64,000 nt of DNA, taken from NCBI RefSeq assembly GCF_004364645.1, contig NZ_SOAW01000001.1, forward strand, positions 310,001 to 374,000, given 5' to 3'. Shown here piece by piece: positions 51,111 to 59,502 of this stretch (positions within the stretch are counted from its first letter, which is position 1; every line of letters starts with the position of its first letter). The notes beneath the pieces were generated by a model, which was given only the letters and a program-made list of their open reading frames with translations, was not told the origin of the DNA and did no database searches. The stretch comes from Naumannella halotolerans (GTDB taxonomy: Bacteria; Actinomycetota; Actinomycetes; Propionibacteriales; Propionibacteriaceae). The translations under genes and the position numbers were made by a program.

Positions 51111-52118
51111 TCAGCCGGCCAGCTGACCGGTCTGCCACTCCTCGACGAAGTCGGGGTTGTCGGCCAGCCACTCGGCAACCGCACCGTCGGGATCCTCGCC
51201 GTTGTACTGATCCTCGGCGAACATGACGCTCTCCAGGTCCGACAGCCGCTCGTCGTCCAGCACCAGGTTCTTCATCAGCTGGGCGGCCTTCGGGTGGGCC
51301 TCGCCGAAGCCGGAGGTGCCGAAGTTGTAGATCAGCTCGGCATCGCCCATCGCACCCTCGGGATCCTCCAGGTCACGGATCGGGAAGCTGCCGTAGGCCC
51401 AGTGCGGACGCCACAGGGTGACCGCGATGTTCTCACCGGAGTCGGTGGCGCTCTTCAGCTCCGCCAGCATCGCCGGGGTCGAGGACTCGATGAACTCATA
51501 ACCCTCCAGGCCGTAGGTCGGGATGGCCTCCTCCTTGGTGATCCGGGTCAGGCCGGCACCGGGCTCGATGCCGACCAGCCGGTTGCCGTACTCATCGCCC
51601 ATCTCGGCCAGATCGGCGATCGACTGGGCGGGGGAGTCATCGTTGACCGCGATGGTCAGTTTGGCGTTGTCGTACCAGCAGCCCATGGCCTCCAGGTTGT
51701 CGCCGTACTGCTCCAGGTAGTCCTCGTGGGTGAGCGGCAGCCACGAATCGACCAGCAGGTCGATGTCGCCGGCGTCCAGCGCCACGTAACCGGGCCCGGC
51801 GTCGAAGGCCTCGATGTTGACGGTGTAGCCGTCCTCCTCGAGCACTGCCTTCGCCAGGTGGGCCACGGCCACCGACTCGTCCCAGCCGTTGAAGGTGCCG
51901 ATGGTGATTTCGCTGTCGGCATCGGGCGCCGTGCTGGTGATGTCGGCGGACTCCGCACCCGGGGTGCAGTTCGCCCACGGCGACTCGGCGGCCTCCTCGG
52001 TGGCCCCGCCGCCGACCGGTTCACCACCGGTGTTGGAGGCGCCACACCCTGCCACCGTCAACAACAGGGCGGAGGCTCCCAGCGCCCCGGCCAGTTTGGA
52101 GATCTCGATCTTCGTCAC
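51111..52118 (-). CDS. opuAC: Glycine betaine ABC transporter substrate-binding lipoprotein
   Basis: Extracellular binding protein for glycine betaine or related quaternary amines. The 335 residues start with a lipoprotein signal (ALGASALLLTVAGC) and an acidic Gly/Glu linker, then the OpuAC-type domain with ITIGTFNGWDESVAVAHLAK, DLLVDSWLPLTHEDYLEQYG, GIEPGAGLTRITKEEAIPTY, VTLWRPHWAYGSFPIRDLED and the late AEWLADNPDFVEEW. Trp residues at SWLP, WYDN and WRPHW are suited to the aromatic cage for trimethylammonium. Third gene of opuAA-AB-AC; start GTG 52118. Confidence 0.95.
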   Translation of the reverse strand: MTKIEISKLAGALGASALLLTVAGCGASNTGGEPVGGGATEEAAESPWANCTPGAESADITSTAPDADSEITIGTFNGWDESVAVAHLAKAVLEEDGYTVNIEAFDAGPGYVALDAGDIDLLVDSWLPLTHEDYLEQYGDNLEAMGCWYDNAKLTIAVNDDSPAQSIADLAEMGDEYGNRLVGIEPGAGLTRITKEEAIPTYGLEGYEFIESSTPAMLAELKSATDSGENIAVTLWRPHWAYGSFPIRDLEDPEGAMGDAELIYNFGTSGFGEAHPKAAQLMKNLVLDDERLSDLESVMFAEDQYNGEDPDGAVAEWLADNPDFVEEWQTGQLAG

Positions 52119-52177
52119 TTCGCTCTCACTTTCACTTCGGTGTCCACTGTCCTTGCGGGGGGAGTTCTCGGGGGATC

Positions 52178-53041
52178 TCACCGGCTTGCGCGTTGGGCGC
52201 GGGCGGTCGGGGTGCGGTTGCCCAGGCCCCCGGTGATCCGGTCCAGGAAGACGGCGATGATCACCACGGCCAGCCCGGCTTCCACGCCGAGTCCGACGTT
52301 GACCCGGGAGATCGCACCGGTGACCTGACCACCCAGCCCGCCGGCGCCGGCCATACCGGCCAGCACCACCATGGACAGGGCGAGCATGATCACCTGGTTG
52401 ATGCCGGCCATGATCGTCGGCATCGCCAGCGGCAACTGGATCCGGGTGAGGATCCGCCCGGGAGTGGCGCCGAAGGCCTGTCCGGCCTCGACCACCTCGC
52501 CGTCGACCTGGCGGATCGCGAGTTCGGTCAGCCGGACACCGGGGGGCAGGGCGAAGATGATGGTGGCGATCGCGCCCGGGGTGGTACCGACGCCGAACAT
52601 GACGATCGCCGGGACCAGATAGGCCAGGGCCGGCATCGACTGCATGAAGTCGAGGACCGGGCGGACGATCGCCGAGACCGGTCGTACCTTGGCTGCCAGG
52701 ATGCCCAGCGGGACCGCGATCGCGATCGCCACCACGCAGGCGACGAGCACCAGGGCCAGGGTGGACATCGCGTTGTTCCACTGGTCCAGCGCGCGGATCA
52801 GGTAGAAACCGAGCACGGTGAACAGCGCCACCCGCCAGCCGGCCGCGAGCCAGGCCAGCGCGGCGAAGATCACGATCATGATCAGGTAGAGCGGGCTGGA
52901 CAGGAGCAGGTAGAGCAGATCGTAGAAACCGCTGAAGAAGGCGTCGATCCCGTCCAGCAGTGGTGCGGCGATCCGGTTGAACCAGTCGATGAAGTCGCTG
53001 ACCCAATCGCCCAGGGGGATCCGGGGATTCATGAAGTCCAT
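52178..53041 (-). CDS. opuAB: Glycine betaine ABC transporter permease
   Basis: Membrane subunit of the OpuA importer. The 287 residues have about seven helices and the ProW-type features IPLGDWVSDFIDWFNRIAAPLLDGID at the N-terminus, DFMQSMPALAYLVPAIVMFGVG, the ATPase-coupling EAA-type loop VVEAGQAFGATPGRILTRIQLPLAMPTIMAGI, and QVTGAISRVNVGLGVEAGL near the end. It starts 3 bp after the opuAA stop, so the genes are coupled. Confidence 0.96.
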   Translation of the reverse strand: MDFMNPRIPLGDWVSDFIDWFNRIAAPLLDGIDAFFSGFYDLLYLLLSSPLYLIMIVIFAALAWLAAGWRVALFTVLGFYLIRALDQWNNAMSTLALVLVACVVAIAIAVPLGILAAKVRPVSAIVRPVLDFMQSMPALAYLVPAIVMFGVGTTPGAIATIIFALPPGVRLTELAIRQVDGEVVEAGQAFGATPGRILTRIQLPLAMPTIMAGINQVIMLALSMVVLAGMAGAGGLGGQVTGAISRVNVGLGVEAGLAVVIIAVFLDRITGGLGNRTPTARAQRASR

Positions 53042-53044
53042 GGC

Positions 53045-54364
53045 TCAGACCCCCTTCTCTTCGGTGTCGGCCTCTTCGGTGTCAGCCGGCGCGGTCGGTG
53101 GTGGATCGACCGGTCCGTGGCTGCCGGGGGCAGCGTCGGCGCTCGGCCACGCGTCGGCGTCGGGTCGGGGTTCGGCCGAAGTGTCGGTGTTCTGGTGCAC
53201 CATCGAGGCCAGCAACGCCATCCGCGGTACCACTCCCAGCAGCTCACCGTCGTCTCCGACCACACACAACGGGGTGACCGACTCGGTCGCGGGACCGAAG
53301 AGCTCCGACAACGGGGTGTACGGGGCGACGGTCGGAACATCGACGGCGGTCAGGTGTGCACGCAGGTCGGTCTGTCCTTCTTTGGCGGCCTGCACCATGG
53401 CGGCATCGCTCACCTGCCCGACCAGTCGGCGCCGGTCATCGACCACCAGTGCAGTGGAGGCATTGGTGTCCTTGATCGCCTTCACCGCCACCCGCGGTCC
53501 GTCCTTCAGGCTGACGATCGTCCGCGGCTTCTCCATGATCGAGGAGGCCGTGAACACCCGGGTACGGTCCACATCAGCGATGAACCGCGCCACGTAGTCG
53601 TTGGCCGGATCGGTCATGATCTCCTCGGCCGAGCCGATCTGGACGATCCGTCCATCGCGCATCACCGCGATCCGATCGCCCAGGTACATCGCCTCGTTGA
53701 GGTCGTGGGTGATGAAGACAATCGTCTTGTTCAGGTCGCGCTGCAGCTCCAGCAACTGGTCCTGCATGTCCCGGCGGATCAGCGGGTCGAGGGCGGAGAA
53801 GGCCTCGTCCATCAACATGATGTCGGTCTCCGCGGCCAGCGCCCGGGCGAGGCCGACCCGCTGCTGCATACCGCCGGAGAGCTGCCGGGGATACTTGTCG
53901 CCCCATCCGCCCAGACCGACGACCTGCAACCAGTGATCGGCACGTTCGTTGCGTTCGGCGGTCGGTACGTTACGGATGGCCAGGGCCTCCGCGGCGTTCT
54001 CGCGTACCGTCCGGTGGGGGAGCAGGGCGAAATGCTGGAAGACCATCGAGATCTTGTCCCGGCGGACCTCCCGCAGTTGCGCCGGGCTGATCGCCGAGAT
54101 GTCGGTGCCGTCGATCTCCACCGTGCCGGCGCTGGGCTTCCACAAGCCGTTCAGCATCCGGATCAGGGTCGACTTGCCCGAACCGGACAGACCCATCACG
54201 ACGAAGATCTCGCCGGCTGCGACCTCGAAGGTCGCATCGATCACCGCGGCCGTGCCCAGGCCGGCGATCTCGTCCCTGGTCGCTCCGGCGCGCAGACGGC
54301 GTACCGCCTCGGCCTCCTTGCGTCCGAATACCTTGTAGACGGAGTCTGCTCGGACCTTGGCCAC
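53045..54364 (-). CDS. opuAA: Glycine betaine ABC transporter ATP-binding protein with CBS domains
   Basis: ATPase of the OpuA osmoprotectant importer. The 439 residues show Walker A VMGLSGSGKSTLIRML, Q-loop SMVFQHFALLPHRTV, ABC signature QLSGGMQQRVGLARALA, Walker B DIMLMDEAFSALDP and switch His VFITHDLNEAMYLG. A tandem CBS region follows (about 290-400: VSLKDGPRVAVKAIKDTNAS, TPLCVVGDDGELLGVV), which in OpuA senses ionic strength or c-di-AMP. The extreme C-terminus is acidic and Pro-rich. Start GTG 54364; first gene of the operon. Confidence 0.96.
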   Translation of the reverse strand: MAKVRADSVYKVFGRKEAEAVRRLRAGATRDEIAGLGTAAVIDATFEVAAGEIFVVMGLSGSGKSTLIRMLNGLWKPSAGTVEIDGTDISAISPAQLREVRRDKISMVFQHFALLPHRTVRENAAEALAIRNVPTAERNERADHWLQVVGLGGWGDKYPRQLSGGMQQRVGLARALAAETDIMLMDEAFSALDPLIRRDMQDQLLELQRDLNKTIVFITHDLNEAMYLGDRIAVMRDGRIVQIGSAEEIMTDPANDYVARFIADVDRTRVFTASSIMEKPRTIVSLKDGPRVAVKAIKDTNASTALVVDDRRRLVGQVSDAAMVQAAKEGQTDLRAHLTAVDVPTVAPYTPLSELFGPATESVTPLCVVGDDGELLGVVPRMALLASMVHQNTDTSAEPRPDADAWPSADAAPGSHGPVDPPPTAPADTEEADTEEKGV

Positions 54365-54509
54365 TGTGTTCCCCCATCGTCCGGCCGTCGGGGCCGGGCG
54401 CCGCACCGGGCAGGGGGTTGCGATGGTTTTCGGACGATGGTCTGTCCGGTGCCACGTAACTCTATCCGGCGCGTCCATGTCGACGTTCCGGTTGACACTA
54501 GTGGGACCG

Positions 54510-54524
54510 GTTGGCGCCGCCAAC
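54510..54524. promoter_or_regulatory. Inverted repeat in the opuA upstream region
   Basis: GTTGGC-GCC-GCCAAC is a perfect 6-3-6 inverted repeat about 145 bp upstream of opuAA. Binding factor unknown. Confidence 0.35.
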
Positions 54525-54655
54525 TTTTGATAACGCTGTGGTCACGACCAGAGCTAGGGTCCCACTGCGCCCCGCGGCATTCGGGGAGAGGGCAGCCGGA
54601 AGCAGGGCACCGGGACTGAAGAGCCGACGCGCGCATCGGGGGAGGGAGCAGAAAA

Positions 54656-54690
54656 GACCCGGGCCGAGCCGCGTGGGCTCGACCCGGGTC
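54656..54690 (-). terminator. Terminator after the sunset-domain gene
   Basis: GACCCGGGCCGAGCC (54656-54670) pairs with GGCTCGACCCGGGTC (54676-54690), one mismatch, 5-nt loop; 15 bp past the stop at 54706. Confidence 0.85.
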
Positions 54691-54705
54691 CGGGTTCGGG
54701 GATTC

Positions 54706-55488
54706 TCAGCGCTGGGCGCGGGTGAATCCGGCGGCCTCGGCGGAGGCCTCGTCGGCGAACCAGACATCGGCGATGGTCCGCTCGTACCCATTGGAGCTGG
54801 TGGTGTGGTACTTCATCGAGCGGGCATTGCCCTTGATCGTGTAACCCACCGGCGGCTCGTCGCCGACATAGCTGCCGGGACCGTAGTTGGCGGCCTCACC
54901 CTCGGCGACCGGCTGGTCGACCGCGGGAGCGTCCACATCGGTGGTCTCGGCGGCACTGGCGGACTCGCCGGCCTCGGGGACGTCGACCGGCTCAGAGAAG
55001 CTCTGCGAGGTGCTCTCCTCCTTGACGGTGAAGTCATTGCTCGGATTCCACGAGGTGGTGCCGTAGGTCTCCCACTCGTCGGAGTCACCGGCCAGGCGCT
55101 TCCACAGCAGGTAGCCGATACCGGCGGTCAGTCCGATCAGCAGCAACGGGAGGAAGATCTTGCGCTTCTTCTTGGTCGGCTCCGGCACCGAGAGCTCACC
55201 GCGCAGGGCCGCGGCAGCGGCCAGGCCGCGCTTGCGCGCCTCCTCGGCGGCCGGGTGCTCGGCGGCCTCCTTGAGTGCCTCGTTGATCCGCGGCAGCACA
55301 TCCTTCTCGAAACGGTCGCGGGCCGCCTCCACGGCCGGCGTGATCCGCTCGATCGCCTCATCGAGCTTCGGCGCGATCGCATCCCGAGCGGACTCGACGT
55401 ACGGGCTGATCTTGTTCAGCGCGTCCTCGCCCGCCTTGGCGGCCGTGTGAGTGATCTCTGCGGCGGCTTTTTTCTTGCTCTTGCTCAT
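54706..55488 (-). CDS. Sunset-domain membrane protein (ArfC-like channel accessory type)
   Basis: A 260-residue protein with a Lys/Ala-rich helical N-terminus (about 1-105, amphipathic, apolipoprotein-like: LNKISPYVESARDAIAPKLD and similar repeats), one membrane helix (about 112-128, IFLPLLLIGLTAGIGYLLW), a Ser/Glu/Asp-rich spacer and a C-terminal domain (about 208-255). That domain, GYTIKGNARSMKYHTTSS with IADVWFADEASAEAAGFTRA, is the sunset domain known from mycobacterial channel accessory protein ArfC. Role unknown here; the domain probably faces outward. ATG 55488 follows a GAGGAATCG site. Confidence 0.85.
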   Translation of the reverse strand: MSKSKKKAAAEITHTAAKAGEDALNKISPYVESARDAIAPKLDEAIERITPAVEAARDRFEKDVLPRINEALKEAAEHPAAEEARKRGLAAAAALRGELSVPEPTKKKRKIFLPLLLIGLTAGIGYLLWKRLAGDSDEWETYGTTSWNPSNDFTVKEESTSQSFSEPVDVPEAGESASAAETTDVDAPAVDQPVAEGEAANYGPGSYVGDEPPVGYTIKGNARSMKYHTTSSNGYERTIADVWFADEASAEAAGFTRAQR

Positions 55489-55699
55489 CGATTCCTCCGA
55501 TGGGTTCGGTCGGCCTCGGTTGAGGCGGACCACTTCAACCGTATCGTGCCCACCGCGGGATCGAAGCGCTCGGGGCGATGACTGCCGGTCGGCGCAGGTC
55601 GTGGCGCTCGGGGCGGCGTGACAAGATGGTGGGCGATCCGGCTGACCGACCAGGGCCGAGCCCAGCGGGCGGGAAGCCACCGAACAACGAAGGGGAAGT

Positions 55700-56212
55700 G
55701 TGTCCACAGCGACTCTGCACACCAATCACGGCGACATCGTCATCGACCTGTTCGACAACCTGGCGCCGAAGACGGTGAAGAACTTCACCGAGCTCGCCAC
55801 CGGGTTGAAGGAGTTCAGCCACCCTGACACCGGGGTACTGACCAAGGAGAACTTCTACGACGGGACGGTGTTCCACCGGATCATCAGCGGTTTCATGATC
55901 CAGGGCGGTGACCCGCTGGGCAACGGCACCGGTGGACCGGGATACGAGTTCGCCGACGAGTTCCATCCCGATCTGTCCTTCGACCGGCCGTACCTGCTGG
56001 CGATGGCCAACCGCGGTCCGAACACCAACGGCTCGCAGTTCTTCATCACCGTCGGCCCGACCCCGCACCTGAACCGTCGCCACACCATCTTCGGTGAGGT
56101 CACCGACCCTGCCTCGCAGGAGGTCGTGGACAAGATCGCCGCAGTGCCGACCGGTGCCATGGACCGCCCGAAGGACCCGGTGGTCATCGAGTCGGTCGAG
56201 ATCAACGACTGA
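55700..56212 (+). CDS. ppiB: Cyclophilin-type peptidyl-prolyl cis-trans isomerase
   Basis: Cytoplasmic proline isomerase that assists folding. The 170 residues are a single cyclophilin domain: TNHGDIVIDLFDNLAPKTVKNF, FYDGTVFHRIISGFMIQGGDPLGNGTGGPGYEFADEF (catalytic Arg, Phe-Met), LLAMANRGPNTNGSQFFITVGPTPHLNRRHTIFGEV and VVIESVEIND. GTG 55700 follows GAAGGGGAAG. Its 3' end is copied in a 14-bp tandem duplication. 23 bp ahead of the rhomboid-like gene. Confidence 0.97.
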   Translation: MSTATLHTNHGDIVIDLFDNLAPKTVKNFTELATGLKEFSHPDTGVLTKENFYDGTVFHRIISGFMIQGGDPLGNGTGGPGYEFADEFHPDLSFDRPYLLAMANRGPNTNGSQFFITVGPTPHLNRRHTIFGEVTDPASQEVVDKIAAVPTGAMDRPKDPVVIESVEIND

Positions 56213-56228
56213 TCATCAACAACTGATC
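56201..56228. repeat. 14-bp tandem duplication carrying the ppiB stop codon
   Basis: ATCAACGACTGATC (56201-56214) is followed by ATCAACAACTGATC (56215-56228), one change. The first copy holds the stop TGA 56210-56212; the second repeats it in another frame. Confidence 0.8.
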
Positions 56229-56235
56229 GGATCCC

Positions 56236-57144
56236 ATGTCGTACCCCGGCCCCAGCCCTGTGCCCGATCCTGACCACGGGCCCTCCGACGATGCCCGGTT
56301 CGTCCCGTGCTACCGCCACTCCGACCGGACGACCGGTATCACCTGCCAGCGTTGCCGCCGTCCCATCTGCGGGGAGTGCATGCGCCCGGCCTCGGTCGGG
56401 TTCCAGTGCCCGGACTGCATCGGTGCGGCCGAGGCCGGGGTACGCCAGCCGAAACGGCCCCGCGGCCGCAGCGTCGGCCCGAGCGCGGGCGGGTTCGGCA
56501 TCCGGCTGGGGCTGGGGGCGCCGACCATCTTGTCGGCGCTGGTGGTCGTGGTCGGGATCCTCGACCTGTTGACCGGCGGCATGCTGACCCAACTGTTGGC
56601 CTGGTCCAACGGTCTGGCCGCGCAGGGACAACTCTGGCGCGCCCTCACCTGGGTGCTGGTCCCGGGCTCGGTGCTGTCGATGCTGATCAACGTGCTGATG
56701 ATCCTGTTGATCGGCGGCACGCTGGAGGACATCGTCGGCAATCTGCGCACCGCCGTCCTCTACTTCCTGTCCGCGCTCGGTGGCGCGGCGGCGATCGCCG
56801 TCCTCGGTGGTGCCGGAGCCGCCAGCATCGGCGCGACCGCGGCCATCTTCGGCCTGCTGGCCGCGAATGCCACCTTGAAGTACCGCCAGGGCATGGATGT
56901 CCGACCGGATCTGATCCTGTTCGCGTTGTTCGCGGTGATGAACCTGGTCTTCGGTGGTCTGGCCGGATCGTTCGTCCAGCTCTTCGGGCTGTTGGGCGGG
57001 GTGATCGGTGGTTTCCTCGGCGGTATCGCGCTCGGCTGGGCCAAGGGTGCCGGTGCGGCCCGGGACCGCAACCAGTGGTTGTTGCTGGCAGGGGTGACGG
57101 TCGGGCTGGCCGCGGTGACGGCGGCCGGGGTGCTGCTGCCCTGA
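56236..57144 (+). CDS. Rhomboid-family homologue lacking catalytic residues (pseudoprotease)
   Basis: A 302-residue protein with an N-terminal B-box-like zinc finger (about 24-62: CYRHSDRTTGITCQRC, CGECMRP, FQCPDC) and a six-helix rhomboid domain. In active rhomboids the Ser lies in GxSG and the His in a helix-6 HxGG block. Here the first reads SIGATAAIFGLLAAN (Thr-Ala in place of Ser-Gly) and the second FGLLGGVIGG (Leu instead of His); the oxyanion-side His of helix 2 (HxxxN) is also absent (SMLIN), though Asn remains. It should bind but not cut membrane proteins. Co-transcribed with ppiB by spacing. Confidence 0.87.
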   Translation: MSYPGPSPVPDPDHGPSDDARFVPCYRHSDRTTGITCQRCRRPICGECMRPASVGFQCPDCIGAAEAGVRQPKRPRGRSVGPSAGGFGIRLGLGAPTILSALVVVVGILDLLTGGMLTQLLAWSNGLAAQGQLWRALTWVLVPGSVLSMLINVLMILLIGGTLEDIVGNLRTAVLYFLSALGGAAAIAVLGGAGAASIGATAAIFGLLAANATLKYRQGMDVRPDLILFALFAVMNLVFGGLAGSFVQLFGLLGGVIGGFLGGIALGWAKGAGAARDRNQWLLLAGVTVGLAAVTAAGVLLP

Positions 57145-57153
57145 AGCGAGCAG

Positions 57154-57183
57154 GTACCTGTCAGCGAGCCCGCGGACAGGTAC
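57154..57183. terminator. Hairpin after the rhomboid-like gene
   Basis: GTACCTGTC (57154-57162) and its complement GACAGGTAC (57175-57183) flank a 12-nt loop. Confidence 0.5.
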
Positions 57184-57267
57184 GCAGATGGTCACCGGTC
57201 GCGGCTCGATGCACGTTTCCCCGCAGTCGCGACGCCCGCACGCGAGTGATGCGCAGGGATTGGCCGG

Positions 57268-57402
57268 TCAGCCCGAAATCACGCTGACATAGCTCATCGG
57301 CTGGTCCTGGCTGAACAGCCACAGCACGACACAGGTCAGCAGGGCCAGCCCGAGGCAGATGCCGGTGAGGACCATCAGTGCCCGGGTGGAGATCCGGCTC
57401 AT
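57268..57402 (-). CDS. 44-residue single-pass membrane protein
   Basis: A small open frame: a short N-terminus with two Arg (MSRISTRALM), one strong membrane helix (VLTGICLGLALLTCVVLWLF, about 11-30) and a short polar end SQDQPMSYVSVISG. ATG 57402 overlaps the stop of the Lrp/AsnC-domain gene (ATGA), so it is translated with it, which is the main support for it being real. The helix carries two Cys. Function unknown; small membrane proteins of this size often tune larger complexes. Confidence 0.72.
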   Translation of the reverse strand: MSRISTRALMVLTGICLGLALLTCVVLWLFSQDQPMSYVSVISG

Positions 57403-57677
57403 CAGTCGCCGATCGAGAAGGCCGACTCCAGGTCGTGACTGGAGTAGGCCCGGAAGGCGATGTGGGTCTCGGTGTCGAGCACCCCGTCGACCTTGTTCAG
57501 CCTGTCCGCGACGACGGCCGAGATCTCCTCGTGGCGGCGTACCCGGATCATCGCGATCAGGTCGATCCGACCGGTCACCGAATAGACCTCGCTGACCCCG
57601 TCGAGGGCAGCGATCTCCTGGGCAACCTCGGGAATCCTCGCGACATCGGCGTGGACGAAGACGATCGCAGTGATCAT
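57402..57677 (-). CDS. Stand-alone Lrp/AsnC effector (RAM) domain protein
   Basis: A 91-residue ligand-binding domain of Lrp/AsnC regulators without the DNA-binding half. The fold markers are ITAIVFVHADVARIPEVAQE, GVSEVYSVTGRIDLIAMIRV, and GVLDTETHIAFRAYS. Such proteins assemble into decamer-like rings that bind amino acids; actinomycete copies are of unknown role and occur near trpD and the cytochrome bc1/aa3 genes, as here at a distance of about 8-13 kb. Co-translated with the small membrane protein downstream. Confidence 0.92.
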   Translation of the reverse strand: MITAIVFVHADVARIPEVAQEIAALDGVSEVYSVTGRIDLIAMIRVRRHEEISAVVADRLNKVDGVLDTETHIAFRAYSSHDLESAFSIGD

Positions 57678-57729
57678 GGCCTCACCCTAGAGCACCGATG
57701 GTCTGCCCGATCGCCCGGCCGCTGCCGGA

Positions 57730-59502
57730 TCAAGGCGCCGGATCACCGGACTGCGATTCCTCGTCGCCCCCGCCCGATCCCGGGTCCGAGCTCGGCAGCG
57801 CGACGGCCAGCCGGCGATTGATCCCGGCCGGCAGGCACCAGTCATCGCTCAGTTCGATCAGCCGTACCCCGGGCTGCTCCAGCCAGTCCGAGACCAGTTC
57901 GGACTCGGCCACCGCGCCACCGCTCAGCGGCAGCAGCGGTGGTGGCACCGTGGCAGCGCTCGCCTGCAGTGCCACGGCCGCGGTCAGTGGATCCTCGCCC
58001 CGCTCGGTACGTGCGGCGGCGGCCAGCCGGCCGTACCGGATCACATGCAACTGCCACCCCTGTTCCGAGGGCTGCGCGGCGACCACCTCGCGGCATCGCG
58101 CCAGGGCACTGCTGCGATGGACCCGCAGCAGCGCCCGGCGCAACGAGTCGTAACGATCCCGGACCGTCCGTGCCTCCTCGAACCGGGCCTCGGTGATCAG
58201 TCGGCGCAAGCGGACATTGGCCGCCTCCGTCACCGGCCCCAGGTCGTGACGCAGACAGTCACGGACCCGGTCGATGAGTCTGCGGTACTGCTCGACATCG
58301 ATCGTGTGGTCACACGGAGAACTGCACCGTCCCATCTCAGCCAGCGCACAGGGGGTCGAGGGCCGACGGGTCGACAACCGAGGAGTGCAGCGACGGATGC
58401 CGAAGGCGTCGTAGAGCGAGCAGGCGGCCTCCCGGGCGGCTTCCCGATTGCCGAACGGACCGACGTAGTCGGCGCCGTCCTCGCGTACCGCGGCGACCAC
58501 CGACAGCCGGGGGAAGGGCTCGACGGTGAGTTTCAGCCAGGTCTGTCGTCGGGGATGTTTGGACCGCCGGTTGTAGGCCGGGGCGTAGGCGTGGATCAGC
58601 CGGAGCTCGGTCACCGCGGCCTCCAGGGCACTGCAGCACACGGTGGTCCGGACCGCGGTCGACAGGCGCACCATCTCGTCGATCCGCCGGCGCTTCTCCG
58701 AGGCGGTGAAGTAGCTGCGCACACGTCGCCGAAGATTGACCGAGGTGCCGACGTAGAGCACCTCGTCGCTGCCGTCCTCGCGCTCGCGGACGAAACGGTA
58801 GACCCCGGGTGCCTCCGGTACGCCGTCGGCCAGCCGTCGCCGAGCGCGGCGCTGTGGGGTGACCTTGCGGCTGAACTCGAGCAGGTCCTCGACCGTGGAC
58901 ACACCCAGATTGCCGACCCGCTCGAACAGTCCGTGCAGGACGTCGACGGTCGCCCGGGCGTCGGTCAGCGCACGGTGGTCGGGGGTGATGGTGGAACCGA
59001 AGTGACGCGCCAGGGAGGACAGGCGGCAGTTGCCGACCTCCTCCCGGATCAGGATCTGGCGGGCCAGGGCTGCGGTGTCGAGCACCGTCCAGCCCGGCCA
59101 GGGATGGTCCAGGGCGGCACAGGCGCGGCGGAGGAAACCGGTGTCGAAGGGGGCGTTGTGGGCGACCAGGACGGTCCCGGCGGCGAACTGCAGGAAGGAA
59201 GGGAGCGCGCTGTCCAGCCCCGGGGCCTCGGCGGTCATCCGATTGGTGATCCCGGTCAGCACGGTGATCAGACCCGGGATCGGCGAGGTGGGCCGGACGA
59301 GGGTCTGGAACTCCCCGGTGACCTGCCCGGCACGGACCCGGACCGCGCCGATCTCGGTGATCTCGGCGTCGGCACCCGAACCGGTGGTCTCCAGGTCGAC
59401 GACACAGAAGGTCGCCTCCGACAGCGGGGTCCCGAGATCGTCGAAGCTGGGCTGGAGTGCCGAACTGCTCACGGGATGCACGCTAGGCATTGGGTCCGAC
59501 AT
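57730..59502 (-). CDS. DEDDh exonuclease fused to a UvrC-like GIY-YIG nuclease region
   Basis: A 590-residue two-part nuclease common in actinomycetes and thought to act in DNA repair. The N-terminal DnaQ-type 3'-5' exonuclease (about 28-195) has Exo I FCVVDLETTGSGADAEITEIG, Exo II VAHNAPFDTGFLRRA and Exo III DHRALTDARATVDVL (His, Asp). The GIY-YIG domain (about 228-310) has APGVYRFVRE and VLYVGTSVNLRRRVRSYF. The rest resembles the central part of UvrC (CALAEMGRCSSPCDHTID), but the UvrC RNase H-like and HhH domains are absent. Confidence 0.92.
   Translation of the reverse strand: MSDPMPSVHPVSSSALQPSFDDLGTPLSEATFCVVDLETTGSGADAEITEIGAVRVRAGQVTGEFQTLVRPTSPIPGLITVLTGITNRMTAEAPGLDSALPSFLQFAAGTVLVAHNAPFDTGFLRRACAALDHPWPGWTVLDTAALARQILIREEVGNCRLSSLARHFGSTITPDHRALTDARATVDVLHGLFERVGNLGVSTVEDLLEFSRKVTPQRRARRRLADGVPEAPGVYRFVREREDGSDEVLYVGTSVNLRRRVRSYFTASEKRRRIDEMVRLSTAVRTTVCCSALEAAVTELRLIHAYAPAYNRRSKHPRRQTWLKLTVEPFPRLSVVAAVREDGADYVGPFGNREAAREAACSLYDAFGIRRCTPRLSTRRPSTPCALAEMGRCSSPCDHTIDVEQYRRLIDRVRDCLRHDLGPVTEAANVRLRRLITEARFEEARTVRDRYDSLRRALLRVHRSSALARCREVVAAQPSEQGWQLHVIRYGRLAAAARTERGEDPLTAAVALQASAATVPPPLLPLSGGAVAESELVSDWLEQPGVRLIELSDDWCLPAGINRRLAVALPSSDPGSGGGDEESQSGDPAP

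Larger units (their letters stand above)
54365..54705. other. 341-bp intergenic region upstream of opuAA
   Basis: No gene is supported. It holds a GTTGGC-GCC-GCCAAC inverted repeat (54510-54524), a possible operator or part of the opuA control region, and on its far side the terminator of the sunset-domain gene. A defined -35/-10 pair for opuAA could not be fixed. Confidence 0.6.

Noticed and set aside
51111-53006. 631-codon frame making opuAC look fused to more sequence
   Set aside because: The upstream portion is a shadow of opuAB in another frame; a lipoprotein signal begins at GTG 52118.
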